Assembly (NCBI RefSeq): GCF_000702325.1
Contig: NZ_KL370891.1
Location: forward strand, 580,917-644,916
Direction of reading: 5' to 3'
DNA from: Thiomicrorhabdus sp. Milos-T2
Lineage (GTDB): Bacteria; Pseudomonadota; Gammaproteobacteria; Thiomicrospirales; Thiomicrospiraceae
DNA: 64,000 nt
Position numbers and translations under genes: made by a program. Each line of letters opens with the position of its first letter. Position 1 is the first letter of the stretch. The notes under the pieces were generated by a model that was not told the origin of the DNA, made no database searches, and saw only the letters and a list, made by a program, of their open reading frames with translations. Below, piece by piece: positions 18,306-29,196 of this stretch.

Positions 18306-19101
18306 TCAAAAAAGTTTGCCTTATCCTTTACAGTTTATGCAAAAAATTGGTAAACAGTTTCTGTCTATATTAAGTTCATTTGGGCGTGGGGCTTTTTTCT
18401 TGTTTTCACTATTACCTGCGATTCCATACTCTCTATGGCGAATTGATTTATTGATTAAACAAGTCTATGTAACAGGCGTATTATCCCTACCGATTATTCT
18501 TACTGCAGGATTGTTTGTTGGTATGGTGTTGAGTCTTCAAGGCTATAACGTATTGGTAGACTATAACTCTGAAGAGGCGGTTGGAACCATGACGGCGCTT
18601 TCTTTGTTGCGTGAACTTGGGCCGGTGGTTGCGGCACTATTGTTTGCTGGGCGTGCAGGGTCTGCGCTTACTGCAGAAATTGGATTAATGCGCTCCACTG
18701 AGCAAGTTTCAGCACTTGAAATGATGGCGATTGACCCTCTTAAATATATTTATGCCCCTCGTTTAATGGCCGCGATTATAGCATTGCCTTTACTAACGTT
18801 ATTATTTACGGCATTGGGAATTATCGGTGGGTATTTGGTCGCCGTTGACTGGTTAGGGGTGGATCAAGGTTCTTTTTGGGCACAGATGAATAGCCATGTA
18901 GATTGGCAAGAAGATGTCATGAACGGGATTATTAAATCGATCGCTTTTGCTATTTTGATTGCGATTATTTCTCTGTTCCAAGGCTTTGATGCGATTCCTA
19001 CCTCTGAAGGCGTTAGTAATGCGACAACCAAAACCGTTGTTCATAGTTCTTTGGGTATCTTAGGCTTAGATTTTATTCTCACAACCCTGATGTTTAATTA
19101 A
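18298..19101 (+). CDS. mlaE: Phospholipid transport ABC permease MlaE
   Basis: Permease subunit of the MlaFEDB inner-membrane complex. The 267-aa product has the MlaE/DUF140 fold with about five or six helices and the conserved segment LRELGPVVAALLFAGRAGSALTAEIG (about 101-126), plus EALEMMAIDP-like text (VSALEMMAIDPLKYI). It overlaps mlaF and is followed by mlaD after 56 nt. Confidence 0.96.
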   Translation: MNNQKSLPYPLQFMQKIGKQFLSILSSFGRGAFFLFSLLPAIPYSLWRIDLLIKQVYVTGVLSLPIILTAGLFVGMVLSLQGYNVLVDYNSEEAVGTMTALSLLRELGPVVAALLFAGRAGSALTAEIGLMRSTEQVSALEMMAIDPLKYIYAPRLMAAIIALPLLTLLFTALGIIGGYLVAVDWLGVDQGSFWAQMNSHVDWQEDVMNGIIKSIAFAILIAIISLFQGFDAIPTSEGVSNATTKTVVHSSLGILGLDFILTTLMFN

Positions 19102-19157
19102 GAGCATTTAGTTAAGTAAACAGATTCAAAAAAACAATCTTTTAAGGAAATTTTTAC

Positions 19158-19628
19158 ATGAAACGACAAGCAAAAATTGAAATATGGGTAGGGGCTTTTG
19201 TACTGATGAGTTTGGCTGCCTTAGTTATGATTGCTTTTCAGGTGAGTAATTTTAGTAGTTGGAAAGAACGTCCAAGTTATGAAGTTAGTGCACTGTTCGA
19301 TAATATCGGTGGGTTAAAGGTTCGTGCTCCGGTAAAAATGAGTGGTGTAGTGATTGGGCGAGTCACCTCTATCACAGTAGACCCTAAATCTTTTAAAGCC
19401 AAAGTGGCGATGAAGATTGATCAAAATTATAATGAACTATCGGTTGACAGTTCTGCATCAATACTCACTTCGGGTCTGCTCGGAGACCAATATGTAGGTA
19501 TTGATATTGGTGGAGAAGAGGACTATTTAGAAAATGGCAGCGAGATCGAAATAACGCAATCTGCTTTGGTTTTAGAAGATTTGATAAGTCAGTTTTTGGT
19601 TAAATTTAGTGAAGGTGGAGATAAGTAA
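19158..19628 (+). CDS. mlaD: Phospholipid-binding MCE protein MlaD
   Basis: Forms the hexameric periplasmic ring on MlaE that binds phospholipid. The 156-aa protein has one N-terminal helix (about 9-27) and one MCE domain (about 40-118) with ALFDNIGGLKVRAPVKMSGVVIGRV. TTTAAGGAAA precedes ATG 19158. The mlaC start follows immediately, with no gap after the stop. Confidence 0.95.
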   Translation: MKRQAKIEIWVGAFVLMSLAALVMIAFQVSNFSSWKERPSYEVSALFDNIGGLKVRAPVKMSGVVIGRVTSITVDPKSFKAKVAMKIDQNYNELSVDSSASILTSGLLGDQYVGIDIGGEEDYLENGSEIEITQSALVLEDLISQFLVKFSEGGDK

Positions 19629-20285
19629 ATGTCGTTTGTTCGTATAAATATGCAAAAAGTATTGTTAATGCTATGGGTGAGCTTTTTCTTTATGGGAACG
19701 GCTCAAGCTCAAGCGAGTGAAATCATACAAGATGACCCGGAAAAAATGGTTTTATCTTTATCTAAAAAAGTGATTTCAGAATTAAACGACAACCGTGAAA
19801 AACTAGAGAGCGACCCTCAAGAAGTTAAGTTGTTTGCAACGGCATATGTTTTACCTTATTTAGATACCAAAAAAATGGCACGTTATGTCATGGGTAAATA
19901 TTGGCGTTCAGCTTCTGAAAGTCAGCAGAAAGATTTTGTAGATGCTTTTACAAATACCTTAATTCGTTCTTACTCGCAAAGTTTGCTGAAATTAAATATT
20001 GATTCAGTTGACGTTGCACCTGCTCGTGAGGAAAAACCTGGCAGAGTGACGGTGGCCTCTAAAGTATTGCAGTCTGATGGGAATAAATCAGATGTTATTT
20101 ATCGCGCCTATTTGAACAAAAAGAATAATAAATGGATGCTTTATGACGTTGCCGTTGAAGGCATTAGTATGTTGTTAAGTTACCGTAAGGCTTATGGTTC
20201 AGATATTTCAAGAAAAGGTTTGGATACAGTGATTACTGAAATGCAGCAGAAAAATGCTGAATTTAATGGAAAAGTGTCGTCGTGA
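19629..20285 (+). CDS. mlaC: Periplasmic phospholipid-binding protein MlaC
   Basis: Shuttles phospholipid between the outer-membrane MlaA complex and MlaD. The 218-aa product has a signal peptide (hydrophobic core about 9-24, probable cleavage after AQAQA) and the Ttg2D/MlaC fold with YVLPYLDTKKMARYVMGKYWR and DVAVEGISMLLSYRKAY. It begins directly after mlaD, and its TGA overlaps the GTG start of mlaB. Confidence 0.95.
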   Translation: MSFVRINMQKVLLMLWVSFFFMGTAQAQASEIIQDDPEKMVLSLSKKVISELNDNREKLESDPQEVKLFATAYVLPYLDTKKMARYVMGKYWRSASESQQKDFVDAFTNTLIRSYSQSLLKLNIDSVDVAPAREEKPGRVTVASKVLQSDGNKSDVIYRAYLNKKNNKWMLYDVAVEGISMLLSYRKAYGSDISRKGLDTVITEMQQKNAEFNGKVSS

Positions 20286-20584
20286 TAGGTCAGTTTGTTT
20301 CAATTGGCTCAGTTGAATGGAATGCTTCAGAAGGGTTAATACGTCTGCCTGAACGATTGACCATTGATGTATTACCAGGCCTGCTAAAAAAAGAAAATTG
20401 GTTTAAGCTTCCCGTTAAACAGATCGATTTTTCAAAAGTCAGAAAAGCGGATAGCGCTATTTTGGCCGTATTGTTGTCTTGGTCAGCCAATACCGAACAG
20501 CAATTAACGATAATCGATTTGCCTGAAGATCTAAAAACATTGGTTAATTTATACGATTTAGAGAATGAGTTCAGTTATAACTGA
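20282..20584 (+). CDS. mlaB: STAS-domain protein MlaB
   Basis: Small cytoplasmic STAS protein that binds and activates MlaF. The 100-aa product starts with GTG inside the stop overlap GTGA with mlaC, a coupled start. The STAS signature is seen in QIDFSKVRKADSAILAVLLSW (Ser in the DSA segment). The codons for LPGLL carry the partial palindrome (core 20376-20383). Last gene of the mla operon; a strong terminator follows. Confidence 0.92.
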   Translation: MIGQFVSIGSVEWNASEGLIRLPERLTIDVLPGLLKKENWFKLPVKQIDFSKVRKADSAILAVLLSWSANTEQQLTIIDLPEDLKTLVNLYDLENEFSYN

Positions 20585-20618
20585 TTCAATCGAATTTTAA
20601 ACTCACGAGTACTTACAT

Positions 20619-20645
20619 AAAAATAGGACTGAGGTCCTATTTTTA
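20619..20645 (+). terminator. Terminator of the mlaFEDCB operon
   Basis: An 11-bp stem AAAAATAGGAC/GTCCTATTTTT with a TGAG loop and T-run, 35 nt after the mlaB stop. Confidence 0.92.
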
Positions 20646-20649
20646 GTTT

Positions 20650-20734
20650 AGAGAGATCTTTGCACCCAAAGGCATAAACACGAGATAGGTTCAAAGGTCT
20701 CTTCGGGTAGAATTAATTTGTGCAAGGTTCTCTA
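20650..20734. mobile_element. Decayed relic of the 159-bp MITE family
   Basis: Contains degenerate ends AGAGATCTTTGCACC (about 20652), CGAGATAGGTTCAAAGGTCTCT (about 20681-20702) and TTGTGCAAGGTTCTCT (about 20718-20733). These resemble terminal and subterminal parts of the element in scrambled, shortened form. Confidence 0.6.
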
Positions 20735-20757
20735 GCACGCTTAACAAAAGGTTTTAA

Positions 20758-21675
20758 ATGTCATTAGCCGTTCAGTTTAATCAAGTCGTAAAAAAATATG
20801 GCGAATTTCAAGCCTTAAAAGGTGTGAGTTTCGATGTTGAAGAAGGAGCATTTTTTGGTTTATTAGGGCCAAATGGCGCAGGTAAATCAACTTTGATTAA
20901 TGCCATGTCAGGTTTAGTTGTGCCCACTTCAGGTAGTATTCATGTTCAAGGTTTTGATGTGATTGACGGTTACCGAGACAGCAGAAAACTTCTTGGATTA
21001 GTGCCACAGGAACTCATTGCAGATCCCTTCTTTACCATTAAGGAATTATTAGAATTGCAATCAGGTTACTTTGGTATGAAAGGGCCTGAACAAAACCGAT
21101 GGATTAATGAGTTATTAGAGAGATTAGCTTTAGCGGATAAAGCAAACTCCAATACAAGCCAGCTTTCTGGAGGAATGAAACGTCGAGTTTTAATTGCTAT
21201 GGCGTTAGTTCATAAACCTAGAGTTTTAGTTTTAGATGAGCCAACTGCAGGTGTGGATGTTGACTTACGTAGAACCCTTTGGGATTTTACTAAAGAGCTT
21301 CACAAGCAAGGACATACGATTATTTTAACCACTCATTATTTAGAAGAAGCTGAAGCTTTGTGTGATCGTGTTGCCATTATGCAGCATGGTGAAATTAAAG
21401 CGTTAGATGATACTCAGAAATTGCTTTCACAACACCCCTATCGTTACTTGCGTGTTAATGTGGCTAATCCCGAAATTGACTTACCAGGCCTGTTAGCTGA
21501 GCGTTTGGTAGAAAAAGAGTCTAACGGTTTTGTTTTTCAAGTGGACAAAGAGTCTTCAATGACAGAAACCTTAGGGTTAATGGCACAAGCGGGGTTAGAT
21601 GTTACGGATGTTAGTAGCCGTGATGCAACCTTGGAAGAGGTGTTCTTAGACTTAACCTCGGAGGGAATGGCGTAA
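20758..21675 (+). CDS. ABC transporter ATP-binding protein, YadG-like
   Basis: A 305-aa ABC-2 type ATPase with Walker A GPNGAGKST (about 39-47), signature LSGGMKRRVLIAMAL, Walker B VLVLDEPTAGVD and switch histidine in ILTTHYLEEAE, followed by a C-terminal extension typical of DrrA/YadG-type exporters. It overlaps the permease gene by one base (ATGA type), so the two form a transporter. The substrate is unknown. A partial palindrome copy lies in the codons for LPGLL (core 21485-21492). Confidence 0.9.
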   Translation: MSLAVQFNQVVKKYGEFQALKGVSFDVEEGAFFGLLGPNGAGKSTLINAMSGLVVPTSGSIHVQGFDVIDGYRDSRKLLGLVPQELIADPFFTIKELLELQSGYFGMKGPEQNRWINELLERLALADKANSNTSQLSGGMKRRVLIAMALVHKPRVLVLDEPTAGVDVDLRRTLWDFTKELHKQGHTIILTTHYLEEAEALCDRVAIMQHGEIKALDDTQKLLSQHPYRYLRVNVANPEIDLPGLLAERLVEKESNGFVFQVDKESSMTETLGLMAQAGLDVTDVSSRDATLEEVFLDLTSEGMA

Positions 21676-22469
21676 TGAAGCGTTTTATAATGATGAATCT
21701 AATCGGGTTCAACTTCACTGGGTTTTGGGCTTTATTTGTTAAAGAGGTTCGCCGTTTTTATTCTGTTGTTGTTCAAACGGTATTTGCTCCAGTGGTCTCA
21801 ACGCTATTGTATTTATTGGTTTTTGGGCAGGTTATCGCCTCTCAAATAGAAACCTATTCGGGTCTGTCATATAGTCAGTTTTTAATACCAGGCCTGGTAA
21901 TGATGGCTATCTTACAAAATGCCTTTTCAAATACTTCATCTAGTCTTATTCAATCTAAGATGCATGGAAATTTAACCTTTGTTTTATTAAGTCCAATTTC
22001 TCCATTTGAACTCTATTTAGCCTTTATTGCGGCTTCCGTTGTGCGTGGTATTGCAGTCGGTTTAGGTATTTTAATGGTAGGGGCTATTTGGTTTGATTTG
22101 ACCTGGTTAGATCCTGTTTGGATTATTTTGTTTGCCGTATTAAGCGCTGCAATGATGGGCGGCTTGGGTATGCTTGCTGGAATTGTGTCTGAAAAATATG
22201 ATCAATTAGCGGCTTTTCAAAACTTCATTATTATGCCTTTGACCTTTTTAAGTGGGGTGTTTTACTCTATTCATGGTTTACCAGAAATATGGCAGCAAGC
22301 ATCGCACTTTAACCCCTTCTTTTATATGGTTGATGGGTTTAGATACGGATTTTTTCAGCAGTCAGACGTATCGGTTTATTTAAGTTTAAGTGTCACAATC
22401 TTTTTTGTGGTTTTGGTTTCTGCGATAAATCTGATTTTATTGCATAAAGGCGTTAAAATACGCCAATAA
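21675..22469 (+). CDS. ABC-2 type permease, YadH-like
   Basis: A 264-aa ABC-2 membrane protein with six predicted helices and the LSGVFYSIHGLPEIWQQASHFNPFFYMVDGFRYG segment characteristic of the NodJ/YadH branch. It partners the preceding ATPase. Position between mla and ibaG-murA suggests an envelope substrate, but that is only context. A full ACCAGGCCTGGT lies in the coding sequence at 21887-21898 (IPGLV). Confidence 0.9.
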   Translation: MKRFIMMNLIGFNFTGFWALFVKEVRRFYSVVVQTVFAPVVSTLLYLLVFGQVIASQIETYSGLSYSQFLIPGLVMMAILQNAFSNTSSSLIQSKMHGNLTFVLLSPISPFELYLAFIAASVVRGIAVGLGILMVGAIWFDLTWLDPVWIILFAVLSAAMMGGLGMLAGIVSEKYDQLAAFQNFIIMPLTFLSGVFYSIHGLPEIWQQASHFNPFFYMVDGFRYGFFQQSDVSVYLSLSVTIFFVVLVSAINLILLHKGVKIRQ

Positions 22470-22490
22470 AAATTTTAGAGATATAGAAAT

Positions 22491-22709
22491 ATGGCACCGG
22501 AAAAGATCAAAGAGATGATTCTTGCTACTATTCCCAATAGTAACGTTGAGTTTAGTGGTGCGGATTGTACCTCTACCATTGTAGTCACTAGCCCATCGTT
22601 TGAAGGAGTGAGTCTTTTAAAACGTGAACGTATGGTAACTGATATATTTAAAGAGCAATTTGCAACGGGTGAACTGCACGCTTTATCTGTAAAAACTAAA
22701 ATAGCGTAG
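22491..22709 (+). CDS. ibaG: BolA-family protein IbaG
   Basis: A 72-aa BolA/IbaG-type protein that in the family works with monothiol glutaredoxins in Fe-S or acid-stress functions. The BolA core shows DCTSTIVVTSPSFEGVSLLKRERMV and ends with the GELHALSVKT segment. Its place directly before murA is the conserved position of ibaG (yrbA) in gammaproteobacteria. Confidence 0.9.
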   Translation: MAPEKIKEMILATIPNSNVEFSGADCTSTIVVTSPSFEGVSLLKRERMVTDIFKEQFATGELHALSVKTKIA

Positions 22710-22775
22710 TTTAGTTAGGCATTGTCCCTTTAAGGAACTAGCTAGACTAAAGTCGCGAAAAAAGTATTAATTTAG

Positions 22776-24062
<1,287 letters not shown>

Positions 24063-24125
24063 AAGAATATCAAACTAGAAGAAAATAAAACGCTCTAGAT
24101 ATTATTGAGTTTTTGCAATGTAGAC

Positions 24126-24141
24126 TTACCAGGCCTGGTAA
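24126..24141. repeat. Extended palindrome around ACCAGGCCTGGT (murA-hisG spacer)
   Basis: Perfect 16-bp dyad TTACCAGGCCTGGTAA, core at 24128-24139. No T-run follows. Confidence 0.9.
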
Positions 24142-24192
24142 CTCTAAGGTGCAAAAAAAACCAAATTAAAATTATAAAAGTTTATTTAAGTT

Positions 24193-24834
24193 ATGAATGA
24201 TCAGTTAACCATTGCGCTATCTAAAGGGCGTATTTATAAAGATACTTTGCCGCTTCTTGAAGCAGCTGGTATTGAACCTTTAGAAGATCCAAGTAAAAGT
24301 CGTAAGTTAATTTTACCGACTAACCAGCCAAATGTACGTCTGTTGATTGTACGCGCAACCGATGCGCCAACTTATGTTGCGCATGGTGCAGCGGATATTG
24401 GTGTGGCCGGTAAAGATGTTTTAATGGAAGCTCCAAGTCATAACTTATTTGAACTTTTAGATTTAGAAATTGCTAAATGTCGATTAATGGTTGCTGGACC
24501 TGAAGTGGAAAAACCTCATGGTCATCGTTTAAAGATAGCAACCAAGTACCTTAAATCAGCGCAAGCTTACTACGCTCAAAAGGGCGAGCAGGTTGACTTA
24601 ATTAAACTTTATGGCTCAATGGAAATTGCTCCGTTAATTGATTTAGCTGACCGTATCGTTGACTTAGTGGATACAGGAAATACCCTTAAGGCAAATGGTT
24701 TAGTTCCTATGGAGCATATCGCTGATATTAGTTCACGATTAATTGTGAATCAGCACGCTTATAAAACAAAATTTGATCAAATCAATACTATTATTCAACA
24801 GTTTAAAACAGTGATAGAGAAAGAAAATGCTTAA
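24193..24834 (+). CDS. hisG: ATP phosphoribosyltransferase catalytic subunit (short form)
   Basis: Catalyses the first step of histidine synthesis, ATP + PRPP to phosphoribosyl-ATP. At 213 aa it is the short HisG without the C-terminal regulatory domain, so it should need a HisZ partner, which is not in this window. Signatures include [13 protein letters not shown] and the PRPP-binding segment [16 protein letters not shown]. It overlaps hisD by 8 nt. Confidence 0.97.
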   Translation: MNDQLTIALSKGRIYKDTLPLLEAAGIEPLEDPSKSRKLILPTNQPNVRLLIVRATDAPTYVAHGAADIGVAGKDVLMEAPSHNLFELLDLEIAKCRLMVAGPEVEKPHGHRLKIATKYLKSAQAYYAQKGEQVDLIKLYGSMEIAPLIDLADRIVDLVDTGNTLKANGLVPMEHIADISSRLIVNQHAYKTKFDQINTIIQQFKTVIEKENA

Positions 24835-26128
24835 TATTCGTCGTTTATCTGCCAATGCAGAAGGTTTTAGAGAGGAATTAGATCGTTTACTTGCCTGGGA
24901 AACGGTTTCTAATGGATCAGTTAACGATATTGTGACTGAAGTGGTAAACAATGTGCGTACTAAAGGTGACGCAGCTCTTTTAGAATATACCGCTAAGTTT
25001 GACCGTTTAACCTTAAAAACGGGTGCAGAGTTAGAAATCCCTAAAGCGCGTTTACAAGAAGCTTTAGAGCGCATTCCTGCTGATCAGCGTGATTCATTGC
25101 AGTTATCTGCTGACCGTGTTCGTGAGTATCATAAAAAGCAAGTTCAAAACTCTTGGAATTACGAAGAAGCTGACGGCACTATGTTGGGTCAACAAGTCAC
25201 ACCGTTAGACAGTGTAGGTCTTTATGTCCCTGGTGGAAAAGCGGCTTATCCTTCATCCGTGATTATGAATGCTATCCCTGCTAAAGTTGCCGGTGTAGAT
25301 AAATTGATTATGGTTGTTCCAACACCAGATGGTGAAGTGAATGATATGGTTTTGGCCGCTGCAGCGATTTGTGAAGTCGATGCGGTCTTTACTTTAGGTG
25401 GCGCTCAAGCTGTAGCAGCACTCGCTTATGGTACGGAAACCGTTCCAGCCGTTGATAAGATTGTAGGGCCGGGTAATATTTTTGTAGCCACCGCTAAGCG
25501 TATGGTATTTGGTACGGTTGGTATTGATATGATTGCTGGGCCATCTGAAATCCTTGTCTATTGTGATGGACAAACTAATCCAGATTGGATTGCGGTTGAT
25601 TTATTTTCTCAAGCAGAGCACGATGAAGATGCTCAGTCTATTCTTGTTACGCAAGATGCAGCGTTTGCAGAAAAGGTTTATGAAAGCATGAATCGTTTAT
25701 TACCAACAATGCCTCGTCAAGAGATTATTCGTAAAGCGTTAGATGATCGTGGTGCGATTATTGTGGTGGATAACGAAGAGCAAGCTATTGATATGATTAA
25801 TGTGATTGCTCCAGAACACTTGGAGCTATCAGTTGATGATCCAAAAGCCTTATTGCCTAAGATTCGTCATGCGGGCGCCATTTTTATGGGACGTTATACG
25901 GCTGAAGCAATTGGTGATTATTGTGCAGGTCCTAACCACGTTTTACCGACTTCAAGAACGGCACGTTTCTCATCACCTTTAGGGGTTTACGATTTTCAGA
26001 AGCGTTCAAGCTTAATAATGTGTTCGCCTGAAGGCTCAAATACTTTAGGTAAAGTTGCCGGTATTTTAGCGGATGGTGAAGGGTTAAATGCTCATGCCAT
26101 GTCTGCACGTTTCCGTGTAACGGATTAG
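24827..26128 (+). CDS. hisD: Histidinol dehydrogenase
   Basis: Zn2+-dependent enzyme oxidising L-histidinol to L-histidine with two NAD+. The 433-aa product has [44 protein letters not shown], the [11 protein letters not shown] motif and the zinc/active-site segments AEHDEDAQ and [23 protein letters not shown]. It overlaps hisG. hisC, a frequent next gene, is absent; instead a MITE relic and a terminator follow. Confidence 0.97.
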   Translation: MLNIRRLSANAEGFREELDRLLAWETVSNGSVNDIVTEVVNNVRTKGDAALLEYTAKFDRLTLKTGAELEIPKARLQEALERIPADQRDSLQLSADRVREYHKKQVQNSWNYEEADGTMLGQQVTPLDSVGLYVPGGKAAYPSSVIMNAIPAKVAGVDKLIMVVPTPDGEVNDMVLAAAAICEVDAVFTLGGAQAVAALAYGTETVPAVDKIVGPGNIFVATAKRMVFGTVGIDMIAGPSEILVYCDGQTNPDWIAVDLFSQAEHDEDAQSILVTQDAAFAEKVYESMNRLLPTMPRQEIIRKALDDRGAIIVVDNEEQAIDMINVIAPEHLELSVDDPKALLPKIRHAGAIFMGRYTAEAIGDYCAGPNHVLPTSRTARFSSPLGVYDFQKRSSLIMCSPEGSNTLGKVAGILADGEGLNAHAMSARFRVTD

Positions 26129-26139
26129 TTGAGAGCGTT

Positions 26140-26235
26140 ACACAAAAGTCTGTACAAGAGTCTGCACGAGCAAAATGGTTAAAGTTCAGCTGATTTTTAG
26201 TTCGTACTTATCTCTTATTTATCTCGTGCAAAACG
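26140..26235 (+). mobile_element. Internally deleted relic of the 159-bp MITE family
   Basis: The left part (GTCTGCACGAGCAAAATGGTTAAAGTTCAGCTGATTTTT) and right end (TTATCTCGTGCAAA) match the element, with the middle third deleted and both tips degraded. Same orientation as copies A, B and D. It lies directly behind hisD. Confidence 0.7.
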
Positions 26236-26252
26236 CTTATAAAGATTTAGAG

Positions 26253-26288
26253 AACCACCATCGCCTTACCAGGCCTGGTGGTTTTTTT
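26253..26288 (+). terminator. Terminator after hisD built on a repeat palindrome
   Basis: AACCACCA (26253-26260) pairs with TGGTGGTT (26276-26283), then a T-run. The right arm overlaps the ACCAGGCCTGGT palindrome at 26268-26279, so the repeat has been incorporated into a terminator here. Confidence 0.75.
26268..26279. repeat. ACCAGGCCTGGT palindrome (after hisD)
   Basis: Full 12-mer; supplies part of the loop and right arm of the hisD terminator. Confidence 0.9.
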
Positions 26289-26375
26289 ATTAATTTTGCT
26301 TTATGATTAGTTGACTTTATTGAATCTAATAATTAAATTCTATGATAGGGCTTTAAATTAAAGGCCGGGTGTTTT

Positions 26376-27116
26376 ATGTTACGAGATGAATTGCACAAAT
26401 ATTTAAATGAGACTTTAAATATTAAAGATTTTAAAGATTATGCGCCAAACGGATTACAGGTTGAAGGTAAGGGTGAAATTCGTAAGATTGTAACAGGGGT
26501 TACCGCTTGCCAAGCCCTGATTGATAAAGCAATAGAGTTAGATGCAGATGCAATCTTGGTTCATCATGGATACTTCTGGAAAAGCGAACCTGAAGTCATT
26601 ACCGGATTTAAACAGAAACGCATTAAAAGCTTACTAGAGAATGACATTAATTTGTTTGGGTATCATTTACCTCTGGATGGGCATGAAGAGCTTGGCAATA
26701 ATGCTCAATTGGGTAAGTTGTGGCATTTAGAAGATATTACCCCACAACCAGGCCTGGTAAGACTCGGTCAGCTTGAAAGAGAAATGCCTATTGAGACATT
26801 TATTGATACGGTTACTACAAGCTTAGAGCGTGAACCGTTACACTTGCCTGGTGGGCCTGATAAGGTAAAGACGATTGCTTGGTGTAGTGGTGGTGCTCAG
26901 GGGTATATTGACCAAGCCATTGCCTGGAATGCGGATATTTTTATTAGTGGTGAAGTTTCTGAACAAACCACTCATTTAGCCAAAGAGTGTGGTATCCATT
27001 ACTTGGCAGCGGGGCATCATGCAACTGAAAGAGTCGGTGTAAAGGCCTTAGGCGAACACTTGCAACAAACCTTTGATGTTGAGTGTATCTTTGTAGATAT
27101 TGCTAATCCGGTGTGA
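26376..27116 (+). CDS. NIF3 / YbgI family metal-binding protein
   Basis: The 246-aa protein belongs to the DUF34/NIF3 family, sometimes annotated as GTP cyclohydrolase I type 2. Metal-ligand segments are visible: ILVHHGYFWKSEP (about 61-73), FGYHLPLDGH (about 92-101) and AAGHHATERVGV near the C-terminus. True function in bacteria is uncertain. Monocistronic, next to petABC, an arrangement seen in several proteobacteria. A full ACCAGGCCTGGT lies in the coding sequence at 26747-26758 (QPGLV). Confidence 0.9.
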   Translation: MLRDELHKYLNETLNIKDFKDYAPNGLQVEGKGEIRKIVTGVTACQALIDKAIELDADAILVHHGYFWKSEPEVITGFKQKRIKSLLENDINLFGYHLPLDGHEELGNNAQLGKLWHLEDITPQPGLVRLGQLEREMPIETFIDTVTTSLEREPLHLPGGPDKVKTIAWCSGGAQGYIDQAIAWNADIFISGEVSEQTTHLAKECGIHYLAAGHHATERVGVKALGEHLQQTFDVECIFVDIANPV

Positions 27117-27280
27117 ATTCGGTGTCAATATCGTATAAATCCTGTAAAAAGGTTTCATAAAGTAAAAAAAATATAATAAATGGTGTTTAAATAACGCTAT
27201 GAAATAAATAGAATAATTTATTTTTTATAGGCTATTTAAATAGATTTAATAAGTATATAAGAAGATACTGATTTAAGTTA

Positions 27281-27296
27281 TACCAAAGCTTCGGTA
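27281..27296. promoter_or_regulatory. Imperfect 16-bp dyad upstream of petA
   Basis: TACCAAAGCTTCGGTA matches its own reverse complement at 14 of 16 positions and lies about 42 nt before the petA ATG. It could be a regulator site; the protein is unknown. Confidence 0.3.
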
Positions 27297-27337
27297 AAAT
27301 AAACAGAATTTGCTTGCATATATAGGAAGACAATCAT

Positions 27338-27952
27338 ATGTCGACAGAAGAACAAAGTGGTTCGAGTGTGAATCTTCAGCGTCGTAAAATTTTAACGGGC
27401 GCTACAGGGGTAGTCGGCGCAACTGGGGCGACATTTTTAGCCGTACCATTTGTTAGCTCATGGCAACCCAGCGAAAAAGCTAAGGCGGCTGGAGCACCAG
27501 TAAACGCGGATATTAGCCAGTTACAACCTGGACAAATGTTAACGGTTGCATGGCGTGGTAAGCCTGTTTGGATTGTACGTCGTACTCCAGACATGATTAA
27601 CGGTCTGGCTCCGCTTGACCAAGAACTGCGTGATCCAGCTTCTGAAAAGTCAGAACAACCACAATATTGTCAGAACTCAACCCGTGCCATTAATAGCGAA
27701 TACCTAGTTGTTGTTGGTGTCTGTACCCATTTAGGTTGTGCGCCGCTCTATCGTCCAGCAATTGGTTCACCTGATGTCGGTGCTGATTGGCAGGGTGGTT
27801 TCTTTTGTCCATGTCATGGTTCTCGATTTGATTTGGCCGGCCGTGTATTTCAGTCAGTTCCAGCCCCAACTAATTTGGAAATTCCTCCACATCATTATCT
27901 TTCTGATTCTGTTATTCGAATTGGTGAAGATGCCACAGAGGGAGAAGCATAA
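27338..27952 (+). CDS. petA: Ubiquinol-cytochrome c reductase Rieske iron-sulfur subunit
   Basis: Carries the [2Fe-2S] cluster that takes the first electron from ubiquinol in the bc1 complex. The 204-aa product has an uncleaved Tat-type anchor (LQRRKILTGATGVVGATGATFLA, about 14-36) and the cluster motifs C129-T-H131-L-G-C134 and C157-P-C159-H160-G-S. It starts the petABC operon; its stop overlaps the petB ATG (TAATG arrangement). Confidence 0.98.
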   Translation: MSTEEQSGSSVNLQRRKILTGATGVVGATGATFLAVPFVSSWQPSEKAKAAGAPVNADISQLQPGQMLTVAWRGKPVWIVRRTPDMINGLAPLDQELRDPASEKSEQPQYCQNSTRAINSEYLVVVGVCTHLGCAPLYRPAIGSPDVGADWQGGFFCPCHGSRFDLAGRVFQSVPAPTNLEIPPHHYLSDSVIRIGEDATEGEA

Positions 27953-29196
27953 TGTCAGAATTTGAGAAAAAAGAAAATAAAGCAAAGCAAGGTACCTTAT
28001 TGGCTTGGTTTGACAAGCGTTATCCTTTAGTTAGTACTTGGAATGAACACGTAGGTGAATACTACGCTCCTAAGAACTTTAACTTTTGGTATTTCTTTGG
28101 TTCACTAGCACTGTTAGTTTTGGTCAATCAATTGGTAACCGGAGTTTGGTTAACCATGAGTTATAAGCCAAGTGCCGCCGAAGCCTTTAACTCAATTGAG
28201 TACATTATGCGTGATGTAGATTGGGGATGGTTAATTCGCTATATGCATTCAACCGGAGCTTCAGCGTTCTTTATTGTGGTGTATCTGCACATGATGCGTG
28301 GTCTTCTGTATGGCTCTTACAAAGAACCGCGTGAGTTAGTGTGGATTATTGGAATGCTATTGTTCTTAGTATTAATGGCTGAAGCCTTTATGGGTTATTT
28401 GCTTCCATGGGGGCAAATGTCATATTGGGGCGCTCAAGTTATTATTTCACTATTTGGTGCAATTCCAGTGGTTGGCCCTGACTTAGCGTTATGGGTGCGT
28501 GGTGACTTTATTATTTCTGATGTTACCTTAAACCGATTTTTTGCCCTGCATGTTATTGCTTTACCTTTGGTTTTGTTGATTTTGGTCTTTATGCACATTG
28601 TGGCACTTCACCAAGTCGGTTCTAACAACCCTGATGGTGTTGAAATTAAAAAAATTAAAAATGATAAAGGGTTACCAATGGATGGTATTCCATTCCATCC
28701 ATATTATTCGGTTAAAGATTCGATGGGTGCGGTCTTCTTTATTACTTTATTTGCCATAGTGATGTTCTATATGCCAGAAGGTGGTGGATACTTCCTTGAG
28801 CCACCTAACTTTGAACCTGCAAACCCACTAAAAACGCCTGACCATATCGCACCAGTTTGGTATTTCACACCGTTTTATGCGATTTTGCGTGCTATTCCAG
28901 ATAAATTCTTAGGGGTGGTTGCAATGGGTGGAGCAATTGCTGTTTTATTTGCAATGCCTTGGTTAGATCGTTGTAAGGTGAAGTCAATTCGTTATCGCGG
29001 TTTATCGTTTAAACTATTATTAACGATGTTTGTGGTGAGTTTTGTTGTCTTAGGTTGGTTAGGTACACAACCTGCAACTCCAGAGTTGACTAAATTAGCG
29101 CAAATTTTTACGGCTTTATACTTTATGTTCTTCTTAGTGTTACCTTTTACTTCTAAGAATGAAAAAACCAAGCCTGTTCCAGAGAGGGTGCAATAA
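27952..29196 (+). CDS. petB: Cytochrome b of the bc1 complex
   Basis: Integral quinol-oxidising subunit with two haems b. The 414-aa protein has eight or nine helices and the haem-binding histidines in YMHSTGASAFFIVVYLHMMRGL and FFALHVIALPLVLLILVFMHIVALH, the GYLLPWGQMSYWGA segment, and the Qo-site motif (PDHIAPVWYFTPFYAILR replaces the common PEWY context). It is coupled to petA and runs directly into petC. Confidence 0.98.
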   Translation: MSEFEKKENKAKQGTLLAWFDKRYPLVSTWNEHVGEYYAPKNFNFWYFFGSLALLVLVNQLVTGVWLTMSYKPSAAEAFNSIEYIMRDVDWGWLIRYMHSTGASAFFIVVYLHMMRGLLYGSYKEPRELVWIIGMLLFLVLMAEAFMGYLLPWGQMSYWGAQVIISLFGAIPVVGPDLALWVRGDFIISDVTLNRFFALHVIALPLVLLILVFMHIVALHQVGSNNPDGVEIKKIKNDKGLPMDGIPFHPYYSVKDSMGAVFFITLFAIVMFYMPEGGGYFLEPPNFEPANPLKTPDHIAPVWYFTPFYAILRAIPDKFLGVVAMGGAIAVLFAMPWLDRCKVKSIRYRGLSFKLLLTMFVVSFVVLGWLGTQPATPELTKLAQIFTALYFMFFLVLPFTSKNEKTKPVPERVQ